In this document: one piece after another, positions 27,163 through 36,174 of the stretch
Layout of the letters: every line of letters begins with the position of its first letter
How positions within the stretch are numbered: position 1 is the stretch's first letter
Program-made: the position numbers and the translations under genes
The notes under the pieces: model-generated
The model's input: only the letters and a program-made list of their open reading frames with translations
Database searches by the model: none
What the model was told of the DNA's origin: nothing
Assembly: GCF_018409545.1 (NCBI RefSeq)
Contig: NZ_AP024563.1
Location: 2,626,001-2,690,000 of the forward strand
Origin: Allochromatium tepidum
GTDB lineage: Bacteria; Pseudomonadota; Gammaproteobacteria; Chromatiales; Chromatiaceae
Length of the DNA stretch: 64,000 bases
Direction: 5' to 3'

Positions 27163-27199
27163 GGTTTGGATCCTTGGTTGAACGGGGGATTCGGCGTAT

Positions 27200-27517
27200 T
27201 CAGCCGGTTCGGTTGGCCTTTTCCTCGAGTCCCGAGAGTCCGAAGCGCCGGTCCAGTTCGTCGAGCACCTGACGCGGTCCCAGCCCCTGCTGGGCGAGCA
27301 GCACCAGGGTATGGAACCAGAGATCGGCGACCTCGTAGACGAGCTTATCGGGCACGCCGTCCTTGGCCGCCATCACGGTCTCGGTGGCCTCCTCGCCGAC
27401 CTTCTTGAGGATGGCATCGAGGCCCTTGGCATAGAGCTTGGCGACATAGGAGGAGCCCGGGTCGGCGCCCTTGCGCGACTCCAGGACTTCGGCGAGTCGG
27501 TCGAGTACGTCGGTCAT
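27200..27517 (-). CDS. hisE: phosphoribosyl-ATP diphosphatase HisE
   Basis: Second step of histidine synthesis; removes pyrophosphate from phosphoribosyl-ATP. The 105 residues hold [33 protein letters not shown] and [19 protein letters not shown], the acidic metal-binding helices of the family. The ATG at 27517 lies 14 bases after the hisI end, so it is in the his operon. It is a separate gene here and not fused to hisI, unlike in E. coli. Confidence 0.95.
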   Translation of the reverse strand: MTDVLDRLAEVLESRKGADPGSSYVAKLYAKGLDAILKKVGEEATETVMAAKDGVPDKLVYEVADLWFHTLVLLAQQGLGPRQVLDELDRRFGLSGLEEKANRTG

Positions 27518-27530
27518 GTGATCCTGTTCC

Positions 27531-28682
27531 TCACTTCGAGCCGCTTCCGCTATAGATGGCGTTCGGATCTTTGAGCACGGGCGCGATCTCGACCCAATCG
27601 CCGGTCGTGTCCAGCGCGCGGTAGAAGCAATCGTGACGCCCGGTATGGCAGGCGATACCGCCCTTCTGCTCGACTTCCAGCAGCACCACGTCGGCATCGC
27701 AGTCCAGGCGGATCGAATGGACCACCTGCTGGTGGCCGGACTCCTCGCCCTTGTGCCACAGCCGCGCGCGCGAACGCGACCAGTAGACCGCATGCCCGGT
27801 CTCGCGCGTCAGACGCAGTGCCTCGCGGTTCATCCAGGCCAGCATCAGCACGCTTCCGGTTCCATGCTCCTGAGCGATGGCCGGGATCAGACCGTCCGGA
27901 CCCCAGGCGATGGCATCGAGCCAGGCGTCGTTCGCCGTCATGCGCTCACTCCCCCCACTCAGGATATCGGCCAGACGCTGCCCCTCGGCGAAGTCGAGCG
28001 TCCCCTCGTAGATGGCGCGCCCCGTGATGGCGGCGGTGATGCCGCCGGCCTCGGCCAGGGCGCGGATGTCGTCGATATTGGTGATGCCGCCCGAGGCGAT
28101 GACCGGGATGCGGACGGCCTCGGCCAGGGCGCGCGTGGCCTCGACGTTGGGACCGGAGAGCATCCCGTCGCGCCCGATGTCGGTATAGACGATGGCCGTC
28201 ACGCCGTCGTTCTCGAAGCGCCGCGCCAGATCCTCGACCCGATGTTCGGTGATCTCGGCCCAGCCGTTGATGGCGACCTGTCCGTCCCTGGCGTCGAGTC
28301 CGACCATGATGTGTCCCGGAAAGGCACGGCAGGCGCGGGCGACGAACTCAGGCTCACGCACGGCCTGGGTGCCGATGATGCAGTAGCGCACGCCGGCCTT
28401 AAGATAGGCTTCGATGGTCGCCTCGTCGCGGATGCCGCCGCCGACCTGGAGCGGCAGCTCGGGATAGGCCGCCGCGATGCCGCGAATGGCCGCGCCGTTG
28501 ACCGGCTCGCCGGCGAAGGCGCCGTTGAGGTCGACCAGATGCAGCCGGCGGGCGCCTTCGTCCAACCAGCGCCCGGCCAGCTCGACCGGGTCGTCGGAGA
28601 AGACGGTCTCGTCGTCCATGCGGCCCTGACGCAGCCGCACGCAGCGGCCATCCTTCAAATCGATCGCGGGAATCAGCAGCAC
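27531..28682 (-). CDS. HisA-HisI fusion: ProFAR isomerase and phosphoribosyl-AMP cyclohydrolase
   Basis: One open frame of 383 residues covers two histidine enzymes. Residues 1-247 are HisA, a TIM barrel with [32 protein letters not shown] and [14 protein letters not shown]. Residues 248-383 are HisI with [14 protein letters not shown] and the zinc motif [14 protein letters not shown]. The two join at [13 protein letters not shown], where the coding strand has a run of six G. With five G, hisA would stop at TGA overlapping the hisI ATG (ATGA). The same G tract could serve as hisI ribosome site. So it may be a true fusion or two genes with a one-base change. Confidence 0.9.
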   Translation of the reverse strand: MLLIPAIDLKDGRCVRLRQGRMDDETVFSDDPVELAGRWLDEGARRLHLVDLNGAFAGEPVNGAAIRGIAAAYPELPLQVGGGIRDEATIEAYLKAGVRYCIIGTQAVREPEFVARACRAFPGHIMVGLDARDGQVAINGWAEITEHRVEDLARRFENDGVTAIVYTDIGRDGMLSGPNVEATRALAEAVRIPVIASGGITNIDDIRALAEAGGITAAITGRAIYEGTLDFAEGQRLADILSGGSERMTANDAWLDAIAWGPDGLIPAIAQEHGTGSVLMLAWMNREALRLTRETGHAVYWSRSRARLWHKGEESGHQQVVHSIRLDCDADVVLLEVEQKGGIACHTGRHDCFYRALDTTGDWVEIAPVLKDPNAIYSGSGSK

Positions 28683-28741
28683 CGGATTGCTCTCCGCTGT
28701 ATGGCTGTGGGATGTCGAATGAACGGTTCGGGAGCGATGTC

Positions 28742-29344
28742 TTAGAGCGCGCCCTTGGTCGAGGGCGTGATGCCGGCCATGCGCGGGTCCGGTTCGATGG
28801 CCATGCGCAACGCGCGACCGAAGGCTTTGAACATGGTCTCGGCCTGATGGTGCGAATTGACGCCGCGCAGGTTGTCGATGTGCAGGGTCATGCCGGCATG
28901 GTTGACCAGTCCCTGGAAGAACTCCCGGAACAGATCGACATCGAAGGCGCCGATCCGGGCGCGGGTGAAGGTGACGCCATAGACCAGCCCCGGTCGTCCC
29001 GAGAGGTCGATGACCACGCGCGAGAGTGCTTCATCCAAGGGCACATAGGCGTGACCATAGCGGCGGATGCCCTTCTTGTCGCCGAGTGCCTTGGCGAGCG
29101 CCTGACCGAACGTGATGCCCAGATCCTCGACCGTGTGATGATCGTCGATGTGCCGGTCGCCGACCGCCTCAATGTCGAGATCGATCAGACCGTGGCGTGC
29201 GACCTGATCGAGCATGTGCTCCAGGAAGGGCACGCCGGTTGCGAAGGACGCCCGACCCTGACCGTCCAGGTTGAGACTGACACGGATCCGGGTTTCGAGC
29301 GTGTGGCGCTCGACTTCGGCACGACGGGGTGTATCCAGTGACAT
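28742..29344 (-). CDS. hisB: imidazoleglycerol-phosphate dehydratase HisB
   Basis: Sixth step of histidine synthesis. The 200 residues hold the manganese-binding repeats [35 protein letters not shown] and [18 protein letters not shown]. It is the monofunctional form without the phosphatase domain. The ATG at 29344 ([13 protein letters not shown]) gives a normal start. Only 59 bases separate it from hisA, where hisH is often found, and hisH is absent. The nuclease remnant and the restriction island lie just upstream. Confidence 0.96.
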   Translation of the reverse strand: MSLDTPRRAEVERHTLETRIRVSLNLDGQGRASFATGVPFLEHMLDQVARHGLIDLDIEAVGDRHIDDHHTVEDLGITFGQALAKALGDKKGIRRYGHAYVPLDEALSRVVIDLSGRPGLVYGVTFTRARIGAFDVDLFREFFQGLVNHAGMTLHIDNLRGVNSHHQAETMFKAFGRALRMAIEPDPRMAGITPSTKGAL

Positions 29345-29465
29345 GGGCTTGGCAATGCTCGCTACGCTACGCGGCGCGCCGGGGCGCTCCAAAAGACGGC
29401 ATTAAACCACAGCTTTACACTGGATCATACGCGCCCGAACGCGAATATGACGGCGCGGCGCCGAA

Positions 29466-29600
29466 TCAAGCCCGCATCACACGAATCCGCCGCCCCGGCG
29501 GGCTGGTCGTCTCGGCGTTGTGCGTGCGTTCGCGGATCGGCGGCTGTCCGGTGCGACGGTCGAAGATGACCCGCCAGCCTCGGTCCAGTGTCAAGTTCCC
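29466..29600 (-). pseudogene. remnant of the C-terminal nuclease domain of an ATPase-type protein
   Basis: The last 40 or so codons read DRGWRVIFDRRTGQPPIRER and end PPGRRIRVMRA. This matches the tail of the remnant at 52313-52681 (FGWLVIFDRRSGQPPIEAR, ending AGRCVTLIRA) and has clear DNA similarity to it. Sequence upstream of about 29600 no longer matches, so only the 3' end survives. Between 29345 and 29465 lies the hisB control region, with no gene. From 29601 to 29709 nothing was recognised. Confidence 0.6.
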
Positions 29601-29709
29601 GGAGATTGCAGACCGCTTGATAGCGTCCCTCAAGGTTGAGGTGATCCATGCGGATCGGGCCTTCGGCGTTGAAAAACGCATTTTTTGTCCCGGTTGGCGG
29701 CTATCACAG

Positions 29710-30276
29710 CTATTGATCACCAAATGTCCGGCGCAACGCTTCATACACTTCTTTTTGAACTGAGCGACTTTGCTTGCGAATGCGGGCGATTAGATTTTTA
29801 GCGGTCTCGGTCGGCGGCTGAATGTTCGCTCGCGCCTGATTACAAGCCGTGCAGAGTACTCGCAAATTTGACCTATCATTCGTTCCGCCTTGCTCAATCG
29901 GAATTTCATGATCAATAACAAGGCGCACTTTTCGTGTCGGGTCGCAAGGGTCTGCATCACCCCCTGTTCTTCCACAGAGTTGGCAGGTAAAACCGTTCCT
30001 TTCCAAAATCTCCATGCGAAGCCGGCTGGAGATTCCACGTTCGATAGCCGGAAGTCTTTCGAGACTTACAAGAACGTACTCGCTCGGCTTCAAGTCCATG
30101 CTGTCTTTATATGAGTGAATTTGCATTCCTTCTTCGTTTCGCAATTCACGGATGCGGCGCTGATAGTCACGGATTCCGGCAACCTCGCTGATTTGCTGCG
30201 TGGTTACGATTTTACCGACGTTTGCCTCAAGAAAAGCCCTGATTTTTGCTCGCGCACCAACTTTTTCTTTAGTCAT
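29710..30276 (-). CDS. HNH endonuclease, probable restriction enzyme
   Basis: A 188-residue nuclease. An N-terminal winged-helix-like part (RAFLEANVGKIVTTQQISEV) is followed by a C-terminal HNH fold: CQLCGRTGG, VIDHEIPIEQGG, NLRVLCTACNQARAN, with four zinc cysteines and the catalytic His after Asp. It overlaps vsr by eight bases, and the C5 methyltransferase follows upstream, so it is the likely restriction subunit of a type II system. The recognition sequence cannot be read. The gene is AT-rich compared with its surroundings. Confidence 0.83.
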   Translation of the reverse strand: MTKEKVGARAKIRAFLEANVGKIVTTQQISEVAGIRDYQRRIRELRNEEGMQIHSYKDSMDLKPSEYVLVSLERLPAIERGISSRLRMEILERNGFTCQLCGRTGGDADPCDPTRKVRLVIDHEIPIEQGGTNDRSNLRVLCTACNQARANIQPPTETAKNLIARIRKQSRSVQKEVYEALRRTFGDQ

Positions 30277-30700
30277 TCTCAGCAATTTCCTCGCCTTTTA
30301 TAAATTGATTCAAATTCCGCCGCAGCTTTTCCAAGTCCTTCATTTCACACTGCCATATCACCAAAAGATCCCAACCTGAATTCTTCAGTTCGGCTTGTGC
30401 TTTTTTATCTCTTGCCATGTTTTCATCAATTTTTTTATTCCAAAAATCCGCATTGGATTCCGGCCTTGCTGCACGGCGGCAACCTGCGTGACCATGCCAA
30501 AAACAACCGTGAATGAAAATAGCTTTGCGGTACTTCGGCAGAACAATGTCTGGTTTGCCAGGTAATTCATTTCGATGGAGCCGAAACCGATAGCCCATCG
30601 CGTGCAGCAAACTGCGAACAACTTTCTCAGGTTTCGTATCTCGCCCCTTCACGAGGGACATAATGCGGCTTCGTTCTTGAGGTGTGAAGCGGTCGGGCAT
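30269..30700 (-). CDS. vsr: very short patch repair endonuclease Vsr
   Basis: Nicks next to T:G mismatches that arise when 5-methylcytosine deaminates. The 143 residues show RSRIMSLVKGRDTKPE, the catalytic GKPDIVLPKYRKAIFIHGCF, the zinc-site WHGHAGC, and FWNKKIDENMARDKKAQ. It overlaps the methyltransferase gene by 52 bases, the classic dcm-vsr arrangement, and protects sites methylated by that enzyme. Confidence 0.94.
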   Translation of the reverse strand: MPDRFTPQERSRIMSLVKGRDTKPEKVVRSLLHAMGYRFRLHRNELPGKPDIVLPKYRKAIFIHGCFWHGHAGCRRAARPESNADFWNKKIDENMARDKKAQAELKNSGWDLLVIWQCEMKDLEKLRRNLNQFIKGEEIAEND

Positions 30701-31941
30701 GGCTCAAGAACCTCCATAACTTGACGCCTGCGACACAGCAATTCCCTAACACTGCGTGCGACGGCGGCAGCCAAAAGCGGCGGCACGGCATTACCTATTT
30801 GCTTGGCAATTTCAATTTTAGAACCGTGAAATACAAAGTCGTCGGGAAAAGATTGCAAACGCGCCGCCTCTCGGTGAGTGATTGGACGATGCTCGCATGG
30901 ATGGAGATAGCGGCCTTTCTCCGGCTTGAAAAACTCGGTGCGAATCGTGAATGCCGGCTTGTCCCACCACAAGCGCCCGAAAAGGTCTGTACCGCCTGAT
31001 GTTTTACGAATCCAGCAATCGGGCGTGAGCTCAGGTGCGCGGCGTTGCAAGTCAAAACGGTTCATTCCTTCTTCCGGAATTGCCTTGTACCTTTCCAAAC
31101 TGTTTGCTGTTGGGGTTCGTCCAAAATGTAAATCATACGGCGGCTCAACTTCACGCATCTCCGTTCCAACCGGCGGCTTTAAGTCTCCGATAGCATCACG
31201 CACGGTTCGCCATGCAGGAAGTACTCCGCTTGTGCCCTTTGCGAATAAATCATTTACTTTTTTTTGTTCCTTCGGATTGCGATGCGTAGGAAGCGGCGGA
31301 AAAAATTCTTGCGGATCGAAAAAACGACAGCCGAGAATAAAGGCGCGGTGACGAGTTTGCGGAACACCGTAATCTGCGGCGCATAATTTGGCGCAGGCAA
31401 TTTTAAAACCCATTTCCCGCGCTCGTTCGGCAATGGCCAAGTACTCCGGCGAACCGAGCAATTGCGGTACATTTTCAATCAAAAAAATGTCGGCGCCGGC
31501 TCTTTCCACAACCTCTAAAAAAGGCCGCCACATTTCTTTTCGAACATCGTTCTCGCGGTTTTTGTTGAGGAGTGAAAAACCCTGACAAGGCGGACCGCCG
31601 ATGACGACATCGGCAGAGGGTATTTTCGTGTGCGGGTCGGCAAGCAGCTCCAAAATATCGCCGTGTGTGCAATGCCCGCCAAAATTGGCATTATAAGTTT
31701 CAGCCGCATAGGCGTTGAAATCGTTCGCCCAAATCGGTTGGAAGTCGTTGCCGAATTTTTTTGTAAAACCTAAAGTCAGTCCGCCTGCGCCGGCGAACAA
31801 ATCTATAACCTTGAATTGATCCGAGTCTCGCATTTTTCCCTCTCGTTTGGGCACAGCTTCGCGAATCTGCCAGACTTTCAATTCAATGAAAGCATTGTCG
31901 ATTAACAAGCGGCAAATGTCGTGAATGGTAACAGGCGGCAT
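30649..31941 (-). CDS. DNA (cytosine-5-)-methyltransferase of a type II system
   Basis: A 430-residue C5 methyltransferase. Motif I is DLFAGAGGLTLGF at 47-59, motif IV GGPPCQGFS holds the nucleophile Cys, motif VI is IENVP, motif VIII QTRHRAFILG and motif X QIGNAVPPLLAAAV. The target recognition domain between VIII and X is about 100 residues and includes HFGRTPTANSLERY. The ATG at 31941 (MPPVTIHDICRLL) was chosen; upstream residues look like GC-rich shadow. With vsr and the HNH gene it forms an operon on an AT-rich insert. Confidence 0.93.
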   Translation of the reverse strand: MPPVTIHDICRLLIDNAFIELKVWQIREAVPKREGKMRDSDQFKVIDLFAGAGGLTLGFTKKFGNDFQPIWANDFNAYAAETYNANFGGHCTHGDILELLADPHTKIPSADVVIGGPPCQGFSLLNKNRENDVRKEMWRPFLEVVERAGADIFLIENVPQLLGSPEYLAIAERAREMGFKIACAKLCAADYGVPQTRHRAFILGCRFFDPQEFFPPLPTHRNPKEQKKVNDLFAKGTSGVLPAWRTVRDAIGDLKPPVGTEMREVEPPYDLHFGRTPTANSLERYKAIPEEGMNRFDLQRRAPELTPDCWIRKTSGGTDLFGRLWWDKPAFTIRTEFFKPEKGRYLHPCEHRPITHREAARLQSFPDDFVFHGSKIEIAKQIGNAVPPLLAAAVARSVRELLCRRRQVMEVLEPCPTASHLKNEAALCPS

Positions 31942-32038
31942 GTTTTCACTGTAAAAACACACCGCAATGTTGTCGATCTGGAAACGGAAGACCGACCTCA
32001 AGATCACGCCATAACAGCGCCGCCGGAAGCCGCTCCTC

Positions 32039-32067
32039 TCTCCGCCCCCGACAGATCGAGGGCGGAG
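32039..32067 (-). terminator. GC-rich hairpin downstream of gatB
   Basis: CTCCGCCC and GGGCGGAG form an eight-pair stem just beyond the gatB stop on the minus strand. No T run follows, so rho-independent termination is doubtful. It marks the border with the AT-rich island. Confidence 0.35.
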
Positions 32068-32074
32068 CAAAGGC

Positions 32075-33508
32075 TCAGGCGTTCAGTTTGCGCTTGAGGA
32101 TTTCATTGACCTGCGCCGGATTGGCCTTGCCGCCGCTCTGCTTCATCACCTGACCGACGAAGAAGCCGAACACCTTGTCCTTGCCGGCACGGTACTGTTC
32201 GACCTGCTCCGGGTTGGCGGCGACGATGGCCTCGATCATGGCCTCAATGGCGCCGGTGTCGGTGATCTGCTTGAGACCCTGGGCCTCGATCACGGCATCG
32301 GCCTCGCCGCCGCCGTTCCACATGCCCTCGAACACCTGCTTGGCCAGCTTGCCCGAGACCGTGCCGTCCTGGATGCGTGCGATCAGACCGGCCAGGGCGC
32401 CGGCCGACACCGGACTGGCGCCGATCTCACATTCGCTCTTGTTGAGCGCCGCCATCAGCTCGCCGCTCACCCAGTTGGCCGCCAGCTTCGGCTCGCCGCA
32501 CGCACGGGCCACGGTCTCGTAGTAATCGGCCAGCTCGCGACCGGCGGTCAGCAGATCGGCGTCGTACTCCGACAGCCCGTACTCGGACTGGAAGCGCGCG
32601 CGCTTGGCGTCCGGGAGTTCCGGCAGATCGGCGGTCGCCTCGGCCAGAAAGGCGTCGTCGATCTCCAGCGGCAGCAGATCCGGATCGGGGAAATAGCGAT
32701 AGTCGTTGGCCTCCTCCTTGGTGCGCATCGAGCGCGTCTCGTCCTTGACGGCATCGTACAGCCGCGTTTCCTGGACCACGGTGCCGCCGCCCTCGATCAG
32801 ATCGATCTGGCGCTCGACCTCGAAGGCGATGGCCTTCTCCAGGAAGCGGAAGGAGTTGACGTTCTTGATCTCGGTACGGGTACCGAACTCCTTCCGGCCG
32901 ACCGGACGCACCGAGACGTTGGCGTCCATGCGGAAGGAGCCTTCCTGCATGTTGCCGTCGCTGATGCCGATGTAGCGCACGATCTGGTGGATCTTCTTGG
33001 CATAGGCCACGGCCTCGGCCGGCGAGCGCAGATCCGGCTCGGAGACGATCTCCAGCAGCGGCGTGCCGGCACGGTTCAGATCGATGCCGGTGAAGCCGTG
33101 GAAGTCCTCATGCAGCGACTTGCCGGCGTCCTCTTCCAGATGGGCGCGGGTGACGCCGATGGTCTTGACCGTGCCGTCGTCGAGGACGATCTCGACCCGG
33201 CCCTTGCCGACGACCGGCAGCTCGTACTGGCTGATCTGGTAGCCCTTGGGCAGGTCGGGATAGAAATAATTCTTGCGCGCGAACACCGAGCGCGGCGCGA
33301 TCTCGGCGTCGATGGCCTTACCGAAGCGCACCGCGAGGCGCACCGCCTCGACATTGAGCACCGGCAGCACGCCCGGCAGCCCCAGGTCGATGGCGCAGGC
33401 CTGGGTGTTGGGTTCGGCGCCGAAGGCGGTCGGCGCGCCGGAGAAGATCTTGGACTGGGTCGCGAGCTGGGTGTGGATCTCGAGACCGATGACGGTTTCC
33501 CACTGCAT
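32075..33508 (-). CDS. gatB: aspartyl/glutamyl-tRNA amidotransferase subunit B
   Basis: Subunit of GatCAB, which turns Glu-tRNA-Gln or Asp-tRNA-Asn into the cognate amide form. The 477 residues begin [20 protein letters not shown] and include [38 protein letters not shown] and [12 protein letters not shown]. The C-terminal helical YqeY-like domain ends [15 protein letters not shown]. gatA and gatC are not adjacent; tldD lies upstream. A CTCCGCCC/GGGCGGAG hairpin follows the stop at 32039-32067. Confidence 0.96.
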   Translation of the reverse strand: MQWETVIGLEIHTQLATQSKIFSGAPTAFGAEPNTQACAIDLGLPGVLPVLNVEAVRLAVRFGKAIDAEIAPRSVFARKNYFYPDLPKGYQISQYELPVVGKGRVEIVLDDGTVKTIGVTRAHLEEDAGKSLHEDFHGFTGIDLNRAGTPLLEIVSEPDLRSPAEAVAYAKKIHQIVRYIGISDGNMQEGSFRMDANVSVRPVGRKEFGTRTEIKNVNSFRFLEKAIAFEVERQIDLIEGGGTVVQETRLYDAVKDETRSMRTKEEANDYRYFPDPDLLPLEIDDAFLAEATADLPELPDAKRARFQSEYGLSEYDADLLTAGRELADYYETVARACGEPKLAANWVSGELMAALNKSECEIGASPVSAGALAGLIARIQDGTVSGKLAKQVFEGMWNGGGEADAVIEAQGLKQITDTGAIEAMIEAIVAANPEQVEQYRAGKDKVFGFFVGQVMKQSGGKANPAQVNEILKRKLNA

Positions 33509-33628
33509 GGTCGGTCCTGTTCGATGGATGTCGATTCGATCCGCGATGTTACAGGCGAGTCAGGATTACGGCCAGTTTTCGGCAGATCCGGGCCGCCCCA
33601 GAGGAGCGACCGAGCGAACGCGGGAAAT

Positions 33629-35071
33629 CTACTGACTGGTGCCGCCGACGGTCAGGCCGTCGATGCGCAGCGTAGGCTGACCGACGCCGACCGGGACGCT
33701 CTGGCCTTCCTTGCCGCAGGTGCCGACGCCTTCGTCGAGCTTGAGGTCGTTGCCGATCAGGCTGACGCGGGTGAGTACGTCCGGGCCGTTGCCGATGAGG
33801 GTGGCGCCCTTGACCGGACGGGTGATCCGGCCCTTTTCGATCAGATAGGCTTCACTCGCGGAGAACACGAACTTGCCCGAGGTGATGTCGACCTGACCGC
33901 CGCCGAAGTTGACGGCATAGAGTCCCTTGTCGACCGAGGCGATGATCTCCTCCGGATCGCGCTCGCCGGCGAGCATGTAGGTGTTGGTCATGCGCGGCAT
34001 CGGCAGATGGGCATAGGACTCGCGCCGGCCGTTGCCGGTCGGCGTGGTGCCGGTGAGCCGGGCGTTGAGCTTGTCCTGCATGTAGCCGCGCAGGATGCCG
34101 TCCTCGATCAGCACGGTGTTCTGGGTCGGGGTGCCTTCGTCGTCGAGATTGAGCGAACCGCGCCGTCCCGGCAGCGTGCCGTCGTCGACCACGGTAACAC
34201 CCTTCGCGGCGACCCGCTGCCCGAGGCGTCCGGCAAAGGCCGAACTGCCCTTGCGGTTGAAGTCGCCCTCCAGACCATGACCGACGGCCTCGTGCAAGAG
34301 CACGCCGGGCCAGCCCGAACCGAGCACCACGGTCATGGTCCCGGCCGGGGCTTCGACGGCATCGAGATTGACCAGCGCCAGCCGCACCGCCTCGCGCGCG
34401 AAGGCCAGCGCCCGATCCTCGACCAGGAAATAGCCGAGATCGGCCCGCGCCCCGCCGCCGCTCGATCCCTGCTCGCGCCGCCCGTCCTGCTCGGCGATGA
34501 CGCTGACGTTCAGCCGCACCAGCGGACGCACGTCGGCGGCCAGGGTGCCGTCGTCGGCCAGCACCAGCACCGTGTCCTGCACCGCGACCAGACTGGCGAT
34601 GACCTCGCGCACGCGCGGATCGGCGCGCCGGGCCTCGGCATCGACCCGTTGCAGCAGCGCGACCTTGTCGGCGTCCGGCAGACTGCCGATGGGATTGAGC
34701 GGTTCATAGAGCCGCCGGGCGATCGGCGGCTGACCGATGCGCACCCGCCCTTCCTGTCCGCCGCGGGCGATGGCCCGCGCCGCGGTCGCCGCCTCGATCA
34801 GCGCCGGGAGCTGCAACTCATCGGAATAGGCGAAGCCGGTCTTCTCGCCGCTGACGGCGCGCAGTCCGGCCCCCTGCTCGATGCTGAAGTTGCCGTCCTT
34901 GAGGATGCCGTCCTCCAGCACCCAGGATTGCAGCCGGCTGTACTGGAAATAGATGTCGGCCGCGTCCACCGCCGCGCTGGTCAGATGTCCGAGCAGACGG
35001 TCGAGTGCGGACTCGTCCAGTCCGGCCGGAGCGAGGATGCTGTCACGGGCGATGGCAATGGAATCAATCAT
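33629..35071 (-). CDS. tldD: metalloprotease TldD
   Basis: Zinc protease that works with PmbA/TldE on modified peptides. The 480 residues match E. coli TldD. The metal site is [20 protein letters not shown]. Conserved N-terminal pieces are [20 protein letters not shown] and [17 protein letters not shown]. The frame opens at 35182, but ATG at 35071 ([13 protein letters not shown]) aligns with the family start; the upstream version would add a low-complexity stretch. It follows the nitrilase-like gene in a common gammaproteobacterial order. Confidence 0.94.
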   Translation of the reverse strand: MIDSIAIARDSILAPAGLDESALDRLLGHLTSAAVDAADIYFQYSRLQSWVLEDGILKDGNFSIEQGAGLRAVSGEKTGFAYSDELQLPALIEAATAARAIARGGQEGRVRIGQPPIARRLYEPLNPIGSLPDADKVALLQRVDAEARRADPRVREVIASLVAVQDTVLVLADDGTLAADVRPLVRLNVSVIAEQDGRREQGSSGGGARADLGYFLVEDRALAFAREAVRLALVNLDAVEAPAGTMTVVLGSGWPGVLLHEAVGHGLEGDFNRKGSSAFAGRLGQRVAAKGVTVVDDGTLPGRRGSLNLDDEGTPTQNTVLIEDGILRGYMQDKLNARLTGTTPTGNGRRESYAHLPMPRMTNTYMLAGERDPEEIIASVDKGLYAVNFGGGQVDITSGKFVFSASEAYLIEKGRITRPVKGATLIGNGPDVLTRVSLIGNDLKLDEGVGTCGKEGQSVPVGVGQPTLRIDGLTVGGTSQ

Positions 35072-35198
35072 GGGTTCGGAAGCGGGCGGACTCTTGGATT
35101 CAGTGGCGGGAGGTTCGTGGCCGGCCGGGACGCGGGACGACACGCGGATCGTCCGGTCGTGCGCCCCAACCGTGCCGTTCATGGTTGGACTTGCGGCC

Positions 35199-36029
35199 TC
35201 AGGCGTCGCATTTCAAACGCCGGTGGCGGATGGTCGGGAAGCTGCGCCGCACCGACTCCAGGAACTCGTGATCGATCGTGGCCTGGACATGCCCGGAGCC
35301 GCGCGGCACTTCGGCCAGCACCGTGCCCCAGGGATCGACGATCAGGCTGTGCCCGTGGGTCTCGCGGCCGTTGACATGGAAACCGCCCTGAGCCGCCGCC
35401 ACCACATAGGCCAGATTCTCGATGGCGCGCGCCCGTAGCAGCGATTCCCAATGCGCCTTGCCGGTGACGGCGGTGAAGGCCGCCGGGACGACCAGGATCT
35501 CGGCGTCCTCGTCGAGCAGCCGACGATAGAGTTCGGGAAAGCGCAGATCATAGCAGACCGAGAGACCGATCCGCCCGAAGGGGCTGTCGACCACGACCGG
35601 CTGGGAGCCCGGCTCGATGACCGCCGACTCGTGATAGCGCTCGTCGAGACCGGGCAGGTTGACGTCGAACAGATGGATCTTGTCGTAGCGGGCGACCCGC
35701 TCGCCGCGGTCGTCGAAGACCAGGCAGGCGGCGCTCACCCGGTCGGGATTCGTGGCCTCCAGCGGAATGGTGCCGCCGACCAGCCAGATCCCCAGTTGTT
35801 TGGCCAGCCGCGCCAGGAAGGCTTGCAGCGGCCCGTCGCCGTCGGCCTCGCGGATCGCGAGCTGATCGCGGTCCTCCTGGCCCATGAAGGCGAAATTCTC
35901 GGGCAGGACCACCAGCTCGGCCCCCTCCTCCACGCTCTCCCTGACCAGACGCTCCACCTCGAACAGGTTGGCGCTGACATTGGGGCCGGTCGCCATCTGG
36001 ATGGCCCCGATCTTATGTTTTTCTTTCAT
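35199..36029 (-). CDS. carbon-nitrogen hydrolase, Nit-type deaminated glutathione amidase candidate
   Basis: Nitrilase-superfamily amidase of 276 residues. The catalytic Glu-Lys-Cys set is visible in [25 protein letters not shown] and [13 protein letters not shown]. The length and the [19 protein letters not shown] segment match Nit1-like enzymes, which hydrolyse deaminated glutathione as metabolite repair. Between yhdP and tldD is its usual place. A TTG start six codons upstream is possible. Confidence 0.85.
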   Translation of the reverse strand: MKEKHKIGAIQMATGPNVSANLFEVERLVRESVEEGAELVVLPENFAFMGQEDRDQLAIREADGDGPLQAFLARLAKQLGIWLVGGTIPLEATNPDRVSAACLVFDDRGERVARYDKIHLFDVNLPGLDERYHESAVIEPGSQPVVVDSPFGRIGLSVCYDLRFPELYRRLLDEDAEILVVPAAFTAVTGKAHWESLLRARAIENLAYVVAAAQGGFHVNGRETHGHSLIVDPWGTVLAEVPRGSGHVQATIDHEFLESVRRSFPTIRHRRLKCDA

Positions 36030-36174
36030 GTTGTCTGAACTACTCAATCCCGCCCAGACCCCGGCGCGGATGTCTCTACCTCAGCCGGCGACCGATCGCC
36101 GCCGTCCCACTCGAAAGCCGTTTCATTCGATCTTTGCAACAATACTACCAGAGCCGGTCGACCGGAACCGGCAC

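Noticed and set aside
36154-36165. CCGGTCGACCGG palindrome near the end of yhdP
   Set aside because: A 12-bp GC palindrome is expected often in GC-rich DNA and has no adjacent promoter.
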